From: Candidatus Borkfalkia stercoripullorum
GTDB taxonomy: Bacteria; Bacillota; Clostridia; Christensenellales; Borkfalkiaceae
Assembly (NCBI GenBank): GCA_019119395.1
Contig: DWXC01000014.1
Span: 1 to 33,938, forward strand
Length of the DNA: 33,938 nucleotides
Direction: 5' to 3'
The translations under genes were made by a program, and so were the position numbers. Numbering within the stretch: position 1 is the first letter of the stretch; every line of letters begins with the position of its first letter. Under the pieces are notes generated by a model that ran no database searches, was not told the DNA's origin, and saw nothing but the letters and a program-made list of their open reading frames with translations. This document shows, one piece after another, positions 1 to 6,647 of the stretch.

Positions 1-251
1 ACAGTCAGGACGAGTCCTCTTACAAAATAGAGGACGGAAAATTTATCGCCCTGAAACAGCAGGCAGAGCTTGAAGCCGCCGCGCTGCGCGCGCGGCGCGA
101 GACGGAATGTTTTTCGGTCGTGGACAGGGGCGGGTTCTGGTACGGCAAACTGACGGAGGAACAAAAAACGGAACTTTCGGCATGGTACGAAGCGTGGCTC
201 GACGCGCCGGCGACGGGCGTCGCGCCGCAAAAGCCCGAATGGCTCGGATAA
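1..251 (+). CDS. 3' end of a phage-tail-like hypothetical protein (partial)
   Basis: An open frame enters from outside the window and stops with TAA at 249-251, giving about 82 C-terminal residues. The tail contains LTEEQKTELSAWYEAWLD and ends PQKPEWLG. This pattern, an EEQ..EL..WY.AWLD helix followed by a Pro-rich stretch and a terminal P-x-W-L, resembles the C-termini of small proteins encoded near tail-fibre genes in Clostridia prophages. That resemblance is from memory and is not a verified family call. The start is not visible, so length and domains are unknown. It may be the last gene of a prophage or prophage remnant lying to the left. Confidence 0.5.
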   Translation, partial: SQDESSYKIEDGKFIALKQQAELEAAALRARRETECFSVVDRGGFWYGKLTEEQKTELSAWYEAWLDAPATGVAPQKPEWLG

Positions 252-334
252 GCGAAACCTCGGTTTGTCCTGTCAAAATTCACCATAATAAAAATGCCGC
301 GGGCGGGACAGACTATGAACAGGAGGTAACGCAT

Positions 335-568
335 ATGATCATTGCGAATCTGGTTTCTTATATCCTTGTCCTTTTGGGTGCGGTGAACTGGGGGCTTTAC
401 GGAATTTTCAATTTCAACCTCGTTTCCGCCGTTTTTATGGGCGACAGGAGCGTCGGAGCGATCATAACTTATTGTATCATTGCGCTTGCGGCGATCTGGC
501 TGATCGTTTATACCGTGTTTGCGAACGGCATCCTGCGCTTTACGGGACGCCGCGACGACCGCGCGTAA
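335..568 (+). CDS. DUF378 family small membrane protein
   Basis: A 77-residue protein with two or three hydrophobic segments (about residues 5-25, 32-42 and 43-63) and a basic C-terminus. The early LVLLGAVNWGLYGIFNFNLV stretch is the hallmark of DUF378 (YuzA-like) proteins, whose function is unknown. The ATG at 335 is chosen because an excellent AGGAGGT lies at 321-327 with 7 nt spacing. The longer frame open from 107 overlaps the previous gene and has no such site. A rho-independent terminator follows at 588-650, so this looks like a single-gene unit. I see no convincing promoter in the 83-base gap upstream. Confidence 0.85.
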   Translation: MIIANLVSYILVLLGAVNWGLYGIFNFNLVSAVFMGDRSVGAIITYCIIALAAIWLIVYTVFANGILRFTGRRDDRA

Positions 569-587
569 AAACCCCTGCGTCCGCAAG

Positions 588-650
588 AAACTGCCCGACG
601 GGGAACGGTGTGGCGAATTTGCCTGCCGAATCCCTTTCGGGCAGTTTTTA
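588..650 (+). terminator. Rho-independent terminator after the DUF378 gene
   Basis: Arms 588-604 and 631-647 pair over 17 positions with two mismatches, around the core AACTGCCCGA/TCGGGCAGTT. The 26-nt loop is long, and the second arm runs straight into TTTTTA. Confidence 0.75.
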
Positions 651-696
651 TTTCATATTTGTACACAATTTTTCGCGCAGTTTTAACACGTCGGCG

Positions 697-725
697 TTGA
701 CAAACCGCGGGCAATGGAATATAAT
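697..725 (+). promoter_or_regulatory. Sigma-A promoter of the ABC exporter operon
   Basis: TTGACA at 697-702 and TATAAT at 720-725 are both perfect consensus, with a 17-nt spacer. Transcription should start near 732, about 100 nt before the ATPase start codon. The following inverted repeat covers the predicted start site. Confidence 0.85.
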
Positions 726-736
726 ATAAGTACAAT

Positions 737-757
737 ATAGTTATTAGGGATAACTAT
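737..757. promoter_or_regulatory. Inverted repeat, candidate MarR operator
   Basis: Perfect 8-bp arms ATAGTTAT (737-744) and ATAACTAT (750-757) are separated by 5 nt. This 21-bp palindrome begins 11 nt after the -10 box and covers the predicted initial transcribed region. Its size and symmetry fit a dimeric winged-helix repressor. The operon's own MarR protein (4287-4754) is the obvious candidate, since MarR proteins usually control their own operon, but the pairing is inferred. Confidence 0.6.
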
Positions 758-830
758 TATCACTATTGTCATAAAGAATCGTGAAATGTCACAAAAAACT
801 GTTACGCAAAGTGACCGGGGAGGCAGAAAA

Positions 831-1598
831 ATGGTCGATTTCATGGAAAAGCAAAGCGCGGCTGAAAAGCCGAACGCGGGCGTAAAAAGTGCGGAAGCCG
901 AATTCGTCAGGTTCAAAGACGTTTATCGTTTTTACAAGATGGGCGACAACGTCATCAAGGCCGCGAACGGGGTGAGTTTTTCGATCGGCGAAGGGGAGTT
1001 CTGCGTCATCGTCGGCCCGAGCGGCGCCGGCAAGACGACCGTTTTGAACATGCTCGGCGGCATGGACAGCGTGACGGAGGGGGAGATCTTCGTGGACGGA
1101 GTGAAGGTCAGCTCCTACAACGAAAAGCAGCTCACGCTCTACCGCCGTTACGACGTCGGGTTTGTTTTTCAGTTTTATAACCTCATACAGAACCTGACTG
1201 CGCTCGAAAACGTGGAGATCGCTTCCGAAATTTGTAAAAATCCCCTGGATGCGAAAAAGACGCTCGAACAGGTCGGATTGGCGGAAAGGATGAACAATTT
1301 CCCCGCGCAGCTTTCGGGCGGCGAACAGCAGCGCGTTTCCATTGCGCGCGCCATCGCGAAGAATCCAAAACTCCTGCTTTGCGACGAACCCACGGGCGCG
1401 CTCGATTACGAAACGGGCAAAAACATCTTAAAACTTCTGCACGAAGTGTGCAGGCAGAATAAAAAGACGGTGATCGTCATCACGCACAATCAGGCGATCA
1501 CCCGTATGGCGGACAGGGTGATCCACATTAAAAACGGTCAGGTTTTTTCGGAAGAGGTCAACGAACATCCCGAAGACGTTTCGCTCATCGAATGGTAA
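831..1598 (+). CDS. ABC transporter ATP-binding protein (MacB/LolD type)
   Basis: A 255-residue nucleotide-binding subunit that would power the FtsX-type permease encoded next. Walker [10 protein letters not shown] is at residues 62-70, the Q-loop Gln at about 114, the signature LSGGEQQR at 161-168, Walker B LLLCDE at 181-186 and the switch His at about 219. The roughly 25 residues before the domain are hydrophilic and unremarkable. The ATG at 831 is preferred over the frame opening at 786 because GGGGAGG lies 7 nt upstream of it. It is the first gene of the operon and ends 30 nt before the permease start. ATPases of this class serve exporters of peptides, lipids or drugs; the substrate here cannot be told from sequence. 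Confidence 0.93.
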   Translation: MVDFMEKQSAAEKPNAGVKSAEAEFVRFKDVYRFYKMGDNVIKAANGVSFSIGEGEFCVIVGPSGAGKTTVLNMLGGMDSVTEGEIFVDGVKVSSYNEKQLTLYRRYDVGFVFQFYNLIQNLTALENVEIASEICKNPLDAKKTLEQVGLAERMNNFPAQLSGGEQQRVSIARAIAKNPKLLLCDEPTGALDYETGKNILKLLHEVCRQNKKTVIVITHNQAITRMADRVIHIKNGQVFSEEVNEHPEDVSLIEW

Positions 1599-1628
1599 AC
1601 AACATGCGTGTTGAAGCGGAGGCGCGGT

Positions 1629-4265
1629 ATGAAAAAATACGGTAAGTATATCGCAAAAGAATTCAAACACAGTTTCGGAAGGTTTATCGCGATCATGGCG
1701 ATCGTGGCGCTCGGCGTCGGTTTTCTGATCGGCGTCATGCAGGCAACGCCCGACATGAAGCGCTCCATGGACATATATTACCGAGAATCCGCGATCTATG
1801 ACATCGACATAAAGGGGGCATACGGGCTGACGCAGGCGGACGTCGACGCGATCTCTTCGCTGACGGACGAGGACGGCAACGCGCTCGTCTCTTCGGCCAT
1901 GCCCGTGCTTTCCACCGACGCGATCGTTTCGGCCGGCGGGGCCGAAGTCGTCGGAAGGATCGTCGGGCTCGATTTTGCAAAAGTCAGATCGGGCGATTAC
2001 CTCAATAAGTTCGAACTGATCGAAGGGGAATTCCCCGACGCTGCGGGCGAGGTCGTCATAGAGCGTTCCAACAATTATTTCGTGGACATAAAAGTCGGAG
2101 AGAAGATATCTGTCGTGTCCGGCGGGCAGAAACAGTACGGCGACGTGTATGCGATCGAAGAGTTCACCGTTGTCGGCGTCGTCGCTTCCCCCGATTACTT
2201 TTTCAGGGACGGCAGAGAGGTCACCACGATCGGCACGGGCGTCGTCGGAGCGGTGATATACGGCCAGGCGTACGACAGCGCGGAAAATGCCGGCGACGGG
2301 ATTTACGACCTTTCGGGCGGAGATCTTTTTTCCGTGCTCAACCCGTACCTCGAAACGACGGAAGGCGAAGGCGGCGGCATCCTGTACACCGATTGCCGGG
2401 TCGCGCTTGCGGGGTCGGACGAATACGAGGCCTTTACCGAAAATTATAAATCTTTCGTATTGCAAAGCGCGGATGCGTTCTCGTCTTTGGGTACGGAGAG
2501 AAGCTCGCTCCTCAACGGCAAGATCGAAACGCTGAACGGGATCCTTGCGGGGATGGGTATGTCTTCGTCCGTTCCCGCTTCTGCCGAATGGTACGTGCTG
2601 GACAGGGCGAGTACGAACGTCAGTTATGTCAGTTATGACCTGAACGTGGAAAAAGTCGAGGATATCGCGGGGATCTTTCCCGTGTTCTTTATCGTGGTCG
2701 CGGCGCTGGTCGCTTTGACTTCCATGACGCGTATGGTCGAGGAAGACCGAATGCAGATCGGCACGTTCAAGGCGCTCGGATACAGTAACGGCAGGATCAT
2801 GTCGAAATACCTGCTTTACTGCTGCCTTGCGAGCTTTATCGGCTGCGTTGCGGGTATCCTCATCGGGTTCAGCCTGCTGCCCAGCATATTCTGGCGTGCC
2901 TATGCGACGATGTACTATCTGCCGTCGCTCTCCCTGTTGTTCAGCCCTTGGTTTGCCGTGGCTGTGTTTGCGATCGCTTTGGCGGGTACGGCGCTCGTCA
3001 CGCTTTTCGCCTGCCGCGCTTCGCTGAAAGAAAAGCCCGCGACGCTCATGCAGCCGAAAGCGCCGAAGCCCGGAAAGCGCATCCTTCTGGAAAAAGCGAC
3101 GCCGGTCTGGAAGCGGCTCAAATTCAAATGGAAAGCGACTGTCCGCAACATTTTCCGATACAAGAAAAACATGATCCTTACGATCATTTCGGTCATGGGC
3201 TGTACGGCGCTCATTCTTGTGGGCTTCGGGCTCAACGATTCGGTCGGCGCCGTGGAAAACATCCAGTACAAAGAGATCGTGAAGTATGACGCGATCATCG
3301 AATACGACTCTTCCGAAGAAGCGGGCGAGCATGCGTATCTGGATGAATTTCTCGGCGGGGAAGGCGTGGAAAGCGTTGCCGTTTACGGAGAGAACGGGCA
3401 GCTCGTCATGAACGGAGGCAGGGAAAGCATAGAACTGTACGTGGTGAATACGGAGGGCGGCGAAGCCGTTTCAAAATTTAATTCTCTTGTAGAGTTGCGA
3501 ACTCGGAAAAAATCTGCTATAATAGATATAACGCAAAACGGTTTGATCCTGCCGGAAAACATTGCGACGGTCTACGGCGTGAAAGCCGGGGACACGGTGA
3601 CGTATGTTTCGGCATCGGGAACGGCGCATGAAGTGCCCGTGGCGGCGGTCTGCGAATATTACACGGGGACGGTCGCGTACATGAACGGCGCGTTCTTCTC
3701 GTGGCTCGAAGAGAATGCCGACCTCACGCCCAACACCTTGTTCGTAAAGTCCGGGGTGACCGATACGGGCGCGGCGACGGAATTGCTTTTGCAGGACGGG
3801 CGGGTCACGTCGGTCACGTTTACCGACGATACATTGGAAACTTTCCGCGGGTTGAGTTCCACGATGGGGCTCGTCATTGCCGTGCTGGTCATCAGCGCAG
3901 GCGCGCTTGCCGCGATCGTTTTGTATAATCTCACCAACATCAATATCGACGAACGGAAAAAAGAGATCGCGACGCTCCGCGTGCTCGGTTATAAGAAGTA
4001 CGAAGTTGCGGGATATATTTACAGGGAAAGCGCGATATTGACCGTTGCGGGGACTTTGTTCGGGCTGTTGCTCGGTTTCCTGCTGCACATATTCATCGTG
4101 AACAGGGTGGACAGCGTGATGATGATGTTCGGGCGCGCGATCGGCGGGCTGAGCTATCTTTGGGCGTTTCTTCTGACGCTTGCGTTTGCGGCGATCGTGT
4201 ATGCGTTCATGTTGATTAAATTGAACAGGATCAGTATGACGGATTCGCTGAAGTCCAACGAATGA
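1629..4265 (+). CDS. ABC transporter permease with two FtsX domains
   Basis: An 878-residue membrane protein. An N-terminal anchor (about residues 14-34) is followed by a long extracytoplasmic region. A first FtsX-like bundle starts near residue 350 and carries the typical RMQIGTFKALGY coupling segment. A second anchor lies near 516, another external region follows, and a C-terminal FtsX bundle runs from about 745 to 862 with the paralogous KKEIATLRVLGYKK segment. This duplicated MacB/FtsX layout is typical of large Gram-positive exporters of the YtrF/YknZ/BceB kind. The ATG at 1629 has CGGAGG 6 nt upstream. A GTG at 1608 is also in frame but lacks a site. The stretch around 3470-3540 is AT-rich compared with the rest of the gene and contains a promoter-like sequence. 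Confidence 0.9.
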   Translation: MKKYGKYIAKEFKHSFGRFIAIMAIVALGVGFLIGVMQATPDMKRSMDIYYRESAIYDIDIKGAYGLTQADVDAISSLTDEDGNALVSSAMPVLSTDAIVSAGGAEVVGRIVGLDFAKVRSGDYLNKFELIEGEFPDAAGEVVIERSNNYFVDIKVGEKISVVSGGQKQYGDVYAIEEFTVVGVVASPDYFFRDGREVTTIGTGVVGAVIYGQAYDSAENAGDGIYDLSGGDLFSVLNPYLETTEGEGGGILYTDCRVALAGSDEYEAFTENYKSFVLQSADAFSSLGTERSSLLNGKIETLNGILAGMGMSSSVPASAEWYVLDRASTNVSYVSYDLNVEKVEDIAGIFPVFFIVVAALVALTSMTRMVEEDRMQIGTFKALGYSNGRIMSKYLLYCCLASFIGCVAGILIGFSLLPSIFWRAYATMYYLPSLSLLFSPWFAVAVFAIALAGTALVTLFACRASLKEKPATLMQPKAPKPGKRILLEKATPVWKRLKFKWKATVRNIFRYKKNMILTIISVMGCTALILVGFGLNDSVGAVENIQYKEIVKYDAIIEYDSSEEAGEHAYLDEFLGGEGVESVAVYGENGQLVMNGGRESIELYVVNTEGGEAVSKFNSLVELRTRKKSAIIDITQNGLILPENIATVYGVKAGDTVTYVSASGTAHEVPVAAVCEYYTGTVAYMNGAFFSWLEENADLTPNTLFVKSGVTDTGAATELLLQDGRVTSVTFTDDTLETFRGLSSTMGLVIAVLVISAGALAAIVLYNLTNINIDERKKEIATLRVLGYKKYEVAGYIYRESAILTVAGTLFGLLLGFLLHIFIVNRVDSVMMMFGRAIGGLSYLWAFLLTLAFAAIVYAFMLIKLNRISMTDSLKSNE
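3495..3523 (+). promoter_or_regulatory. Promoter-like sequence inside the permease gene
   Basis: TTGCGA (3495-3500) and a perfect TATAAT (3518-3523) are 17 nt apart in an AT-rich patch of an otherwise GC-rich coding region. A short palindrome with arms GAGTT/AACTC (3493-3505) covers the -35. It could give extra transcription of the downstream regulators, or it could be chance. Confidence 0.3.
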
Positions 4266-4286
4266 CGGCAAAGGACGGTGGAGCAT

Positions 4287-4754
4287 ATGAAAAACAAGGA
4301 AGAATTGCGCGACGAGCTGATACAGGAACTCTGGCAGATGAACAAAATGGACATCATCGTGCATCTCATGGAATTTATCGAGGGGGAGACGGCGGCGCTC
4401 GGTTTTTTGTCTCAACACATCGGCATGCGCGTCAACCCCTCGCAGATCAGCGAAGAACTGAATATCAGCCGTGCGCGCACGGCAAATATCCTGCGCTCTC
4501 TCCGCAACAAGGGGCTGATCGCAATGGAGATCGATGACGACGACAGGCGCAAGATGCACGTTGACCTTACGGAAGCGGGGAGGGACTTTTTCCGCAGGAA
4601 ATATGCTTTCATCGTCCGCTATTTCGACATGTACGTCGACGTGATCGGAGAAAAAGATATTTCCGAACTGAACCGCCTTCTGCATAAGACGGTGGAGAGC
4701 GAAAAACTGCTCAAAAGCAGGCAGATGTTACCGGAGGATAAAGATGATCGATAA
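4287..4754 (+). CDS. MarR family transcriptional regulator
   Basis: A 155-residue winged-helix protein. The recognition region reads NPSQISEELNISRARTANIL, and the wing follows as GLIAMEIDDDDRRKMHVDLT, the classic MarR D-D-R-R wing. Helices at both ends would form the dimer interface. The ATG at 4287 follows a weak GGTGGAG; a GTG at 4278 is an alternative start. It lies 21 nt behind the exporter permease and overlaps the next regulator gene by 11 nt, so it is co-transcribed with the exporter and probably represses it through the palindrome at 737-757. The inducing ligand is unknown, but toxic small molecules are usual for exporter-linked MarR proteins. Confidence 0.9.
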   Translation: MKNKEELRDELIQELWQMNKMDIIVHLMEFIEGETAALGFLSQHIGMRVNPSQISEELNISRARTANILRSLRNKGLIAMEIDDDDRRKMHVDLTEAGRDFFRRKYAFIVRYFDMYVDVIGEKDISELNRLLHKTVESEKLLKSRQMLPEDKDDR

Positions 4755-5136
4755 CGAATCGGGCGAAGACTATCTCGAAGCGATCCTGCGGCTTTCGTCG
4801 CAGAAAGAGGACGTGCATTCCGTAGAGGTCGCCAGGGAGATCGGCGTTTCCAAACCCGCCGTTACAAAGGCGATTCGCATTCTGACGCAAAAAGGCTATG
4901 TGCGGGTCGTTTCGAACCACATCCACCTGACGGAAAGCGGAAAAAAGTACGCGGAATCCGTTTATGCGAAGCACAGGATGTTCACGGCGTTTTTCATGAG
5001 CCTCGGCGTTGACGCGAAGACGGCCGAAGCGGACGCCTGCCGCGTCGAGCATGTTTTGAGCGAAGAGACCTGCAACGCGATCCGGAACGCTCTCGGCTCG
5101 CGGGAAGCAAAAGAAATCCTGACGTCCGAAAAATGA
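4744..5136 (+). CDS. DtxR/MntR family metal-dependent regulator
   Basis: A 130-residue protein with an N-terminal winged helix (SVEVAREIGVSKPAVTKAI, about residues 26-44) and a DtxR dimerization and metal-binding domain. Aligned to the known family, the metal ligands fall at D9, E12, H77, C99, E102 and H103. D9, E12, H77, E102 and H103 match the manganese sensor MntR. C99, in the string DACRVEHV, matches the Cys of iron-sensing DtxR in place of MntR's Glu. Metal preference is therefore uncertain. There is no SH3-like C-terminal domain, as in MntR. GGAGG at 4733-4737 supports the ATG. It closes the exporter operon and is followed at once by a terminator. Confidence 0.88.
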   Translation: MIDNESGEDYLEAILRLSSQKEDVHSVEVAREIGVSKPAVTKAIRILTQKGYVRVVSNHIHLTESGKKYAESVYAKHRMFTAFFMSLGVDAKTAEADACRVEHVLSEETCNAIRNALGSREAKEILTSEK

Positions 5137-5140
5137 GTTT

Positions 5141-5173
5141 TCCGCGCGGGGCCGCTCCCGCGCGGATTTTTTT
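5141..5173 (+). terminator. Rho-independent terminator of the exporter operon
   Basis: Perfect 10-bp arms TCCGCGCGGG (5141-5150) and CCCGCGCGGA (5157-5166) flank a 6-nt loop and are followed by seven T residues. It starts 4 nt after the regulator's stop codon. Confidence 0.92.
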
Positions 5174-5194
5174 GCGCCGCGCGGGCGGTTTCTG

Positions 5195-5224
5195 TCATGG
5201 TACAAGCCGAAAAAATCATAGACT
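5195..5224 (+). promoter_or_regulatory. Candidate SigE-type promoter of sigK
   Basis: TCATGGT (5195-5201) and CATAGACT (5217-5224) are 15 nt apart. They match the sporulation SigE consensus (KMATATT, CATACAHT) at 5 of 7 and 7 of 8 positions. The predicted start near 5231 is 25 nt before the GTG of sigK. In Bacillus, sigK is transcribed in the mother cell by SigE. Confidence 0.45.
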
Positions 5225-5255
5225 AAAAGCAGTAAACGAAGGGGGCTTTCGGTCT

Positions 5256-5957
5256 GTGTTTTTTGAATTTCTTCACGTCATTCTCGGAAAATTTTTGTTC
5301 TTTACTTCGGCGATCGGCGGGAAGGGGTCTTTCCCCAAACCGCTGCCGCCCGAAGAAGAGGCAAAGTATCTCCGCCTTGCGGCGGAAGGGGACAAATCGG
5401 CAAAGGATATGCTCGTCAAGCACAACATGCGGCTCGTTGCGCATATCGTAAAAAAGTACAACGGGGCGGCGGAGACGGACGACCTCATTTCGGTCGGCAG
5501 TATCGGGCTCATCAAGGCGATCGACACCTACCGCCCCGGCCGCGGCACGCAGCTTGCCACGTATACGGCGCGGTGCATTGAAAACGAGATACTCATGCTG
5601 ATCAGAAGCAACAAAAAACATAAAAACAACGTGTATCTGTTCGATCCCGTCGGCGTAGACAAAGAAGGCAACGAACTGACGCTGATGGATATTCTTTTCG
5701 AAAAGGAAGACGGCGTTTTTCAGGCGGTGGAATCCGAACTGGTCAAAGAAAAATTCATGAAGGCGCTTTCGGGCGCGCTCACCGAGCGGGAATACACGGT
5801 TCTCTGCCTGCGGTACGGGCTGAAAGGCGGCGCGCCTATGCCGCAGAGAGAGGTTGCGGCGTTTTTGAAGATTTCGCGTTCATATATTTCGCGGATCGAA
5901 AAGCGCGCGATCGAAAAGGTGCGCGCCGCCGTGAAGGAGAGCGATTTTTACGGCTGA
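5256..5957 (+). CDS. sigK: RNA polymerase sporulation sigma factor SigK
   Basis: A 233-residue sigma-70 family factor acting late in the mother cell during endospore formation. It starts with a hydrophobic stretch (residues 1-20, like the pro-sequence removed from pro-SigK) followed by SFPKPLPPEEE, the SigK-type junction. Region 2 contains HNMRLVAHIVKK, DDLISVGSIGLIKAID and ATYTARCIENEIL; region 4 is at about residues 180-228. The GTG at 5256 is chosen because GAAGGGGG lies about 10 nt upstream and the resulting N-terminus matches SigK. The open frame to 5133 runs through the previous terminator and is not coding. The gene is uninterrupted, with no skin-type element. SigE is the nearest alternative, but the junction favours SigK. 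I see no clear terminator behind it. Confidence 0.9.
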   Translation: MFFEFLHVILGKFLFFTSAIGGKGSFPKPLPPEEEAKYLRLAAEGDKSAKDMLVKHNMRLVAHIVKKYNGAAETDDLISVGSIGLIKAIDTYRPGRGTQLATYTARCIENEILMLIRSNKKHKNNVYLFDPVGVDKEGNELTLMDILFEKEDGVFQAVESELVKEKFMKALSGALTEREYTVLCLRYGLKGGAPMPQREVAAFLKISRSYISRIEKRAIEKVRAAVKESDFYG

Positions 5958-6029
5958 AGCCAAGGTGCGCCCGAGCGAAAAAATATGCGGCGGGATCGCG
6001 CGCGGAGGGGAGTAATTTTAAAAAAACTG

Positions 6030-6058
6030 TTTACAGCGCGCGCTTTCCGTGCTATAAT
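6030..6058 (+). promoter_or_regulatory. Sigma-A promoter of mcsA-mcsB-clpC-hpf
   Basis: TTTACA (6030-6035) and TATAAT (6053-6058) are 17 nt apart. Transcription should begin near 6065, leaving a leader of about 90 nt before mcsA. I see no CtsR-type GGTCAAA direct repeat around it. Confidence 0.85.
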
Positions 6059-6072
6059 ATAGTATAAGATAT

Positions 6073-6145
6073 AGATAAAAAACAGATGTTGCGCTTTTTG
6101 TCCTCCGCCGGACAGGCCCTGCGGGGCGGCGCCGATTTATCTGTT
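6073..6145 (+). other. Foldable 5' leader of the mcsA operon
   Basis: The leader can close by AACAGAT (6081-6087) with ATCTGTT (6139-6145), whose last base is directly followed by the CGGAG ribosome binding site at 6146-6150. A competing helix pairs AGATAAA (6073-6079) with TTTATCT (6136-6142). Two short inner hairpins (GTCC/GGAC near 6100-6113 and GCCC/GGGC near 6116-6127) fill the interior. Mutually exclusive helices beside the ribosome binding site suggest translational control, but this rests only on reading the pairings by eye. Confidence 0.35.
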
Positions 6146-6155
6146 CGGAGACTGC

Positions 6156-6647
6156 ATGATCTGTTCGAATTGCAACAAAAACCTCGCGACGCATTGCATT
6201 GAGCGCGCGGGGGGAGACCTGTTCCTGTGCGACGACTGTTATGAACGCCTGGGCGAGGCTGCGGAATACGGCGCCGAGCCGGATTTTTTTGTTTCCTTTC
6301 TCGGCATAGACGATACAAACGAGAGAAAATGCCCCGCTTGCGGGACGGCGCTGTCCGAATATTCCGCGACGGGGCTCGTCGGATGCGCGCATTGCTATGA
6401 AACGTTCCGCAAAGAGCTTATGCCGTCCGTCCGCAGGATACACGGAAAGACGCTTCATATCGGCAAGCGCCCTTTGGGGGACGGGAAGTTTTTCGAACTG
6501 GTCGAAGAACGCAACCGTCTGCGCGCGGAACTGGAACGGGCGCTCAAAGAAAAGCGCATGAAAGACGCGGAGCGTCTCAACCGCGACATCCGCGAGATCA
6601 GCGAGATCCTTTTGCGCAGGGACTTCGGAGGTTCGGAAGATGAATAA
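6156..6647 (+). CDS. mcsA: McsA, zinc-finger activator of the arginine kinase McsB
   Basis: A 163-residue protein with four CxxC pairs at residues 3/6, 25/28, 59/62 and 77/80, which should hold zinc. The C-terminal UvrB/UvrC-like helical segment (about 115-160) is rich in Glu, Arg and Lys. McsA stimulates McsB and helps deliver substrates to ClpC. The ATG at 6156 has CGGAG 5 nt upstream. It overlaps mcsB by 8 nt, implying translational coupling. In Bacillus this operon begins with the repressor gene ctsR; here mcsA is the first gene, and sigK lies upstream. Confidence 0.93.
   Translation: MICSNCNKNLATHCIERAGGDLFLCDDCYERLGEAAEYGAEPDFFVSFLGIDDTNERKCPACGTALSEYSATGLVGCAHCYETFRKELMPSVRRIHGKTLHIGKRPLGDGKFFELVEERNRLRAELERALKEKRMKDAERLNRDIREISEILLRRDFGGSEDE

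Noticed and set aside
1428-3332. A 634-codon open frame on the minus strand opposite the ABC exporter genes
   Set aside because: It is antisense to two clearly recognizable proteins, has no family resemblance and is low in hydrophobic structure. Long antisense frames arise from the GC-rich codon usage.
6000-6156. CtsR operator at the mcsA promoter
   Set aside because: No tandem GGTCAAA-like heptamers are present on either strand.
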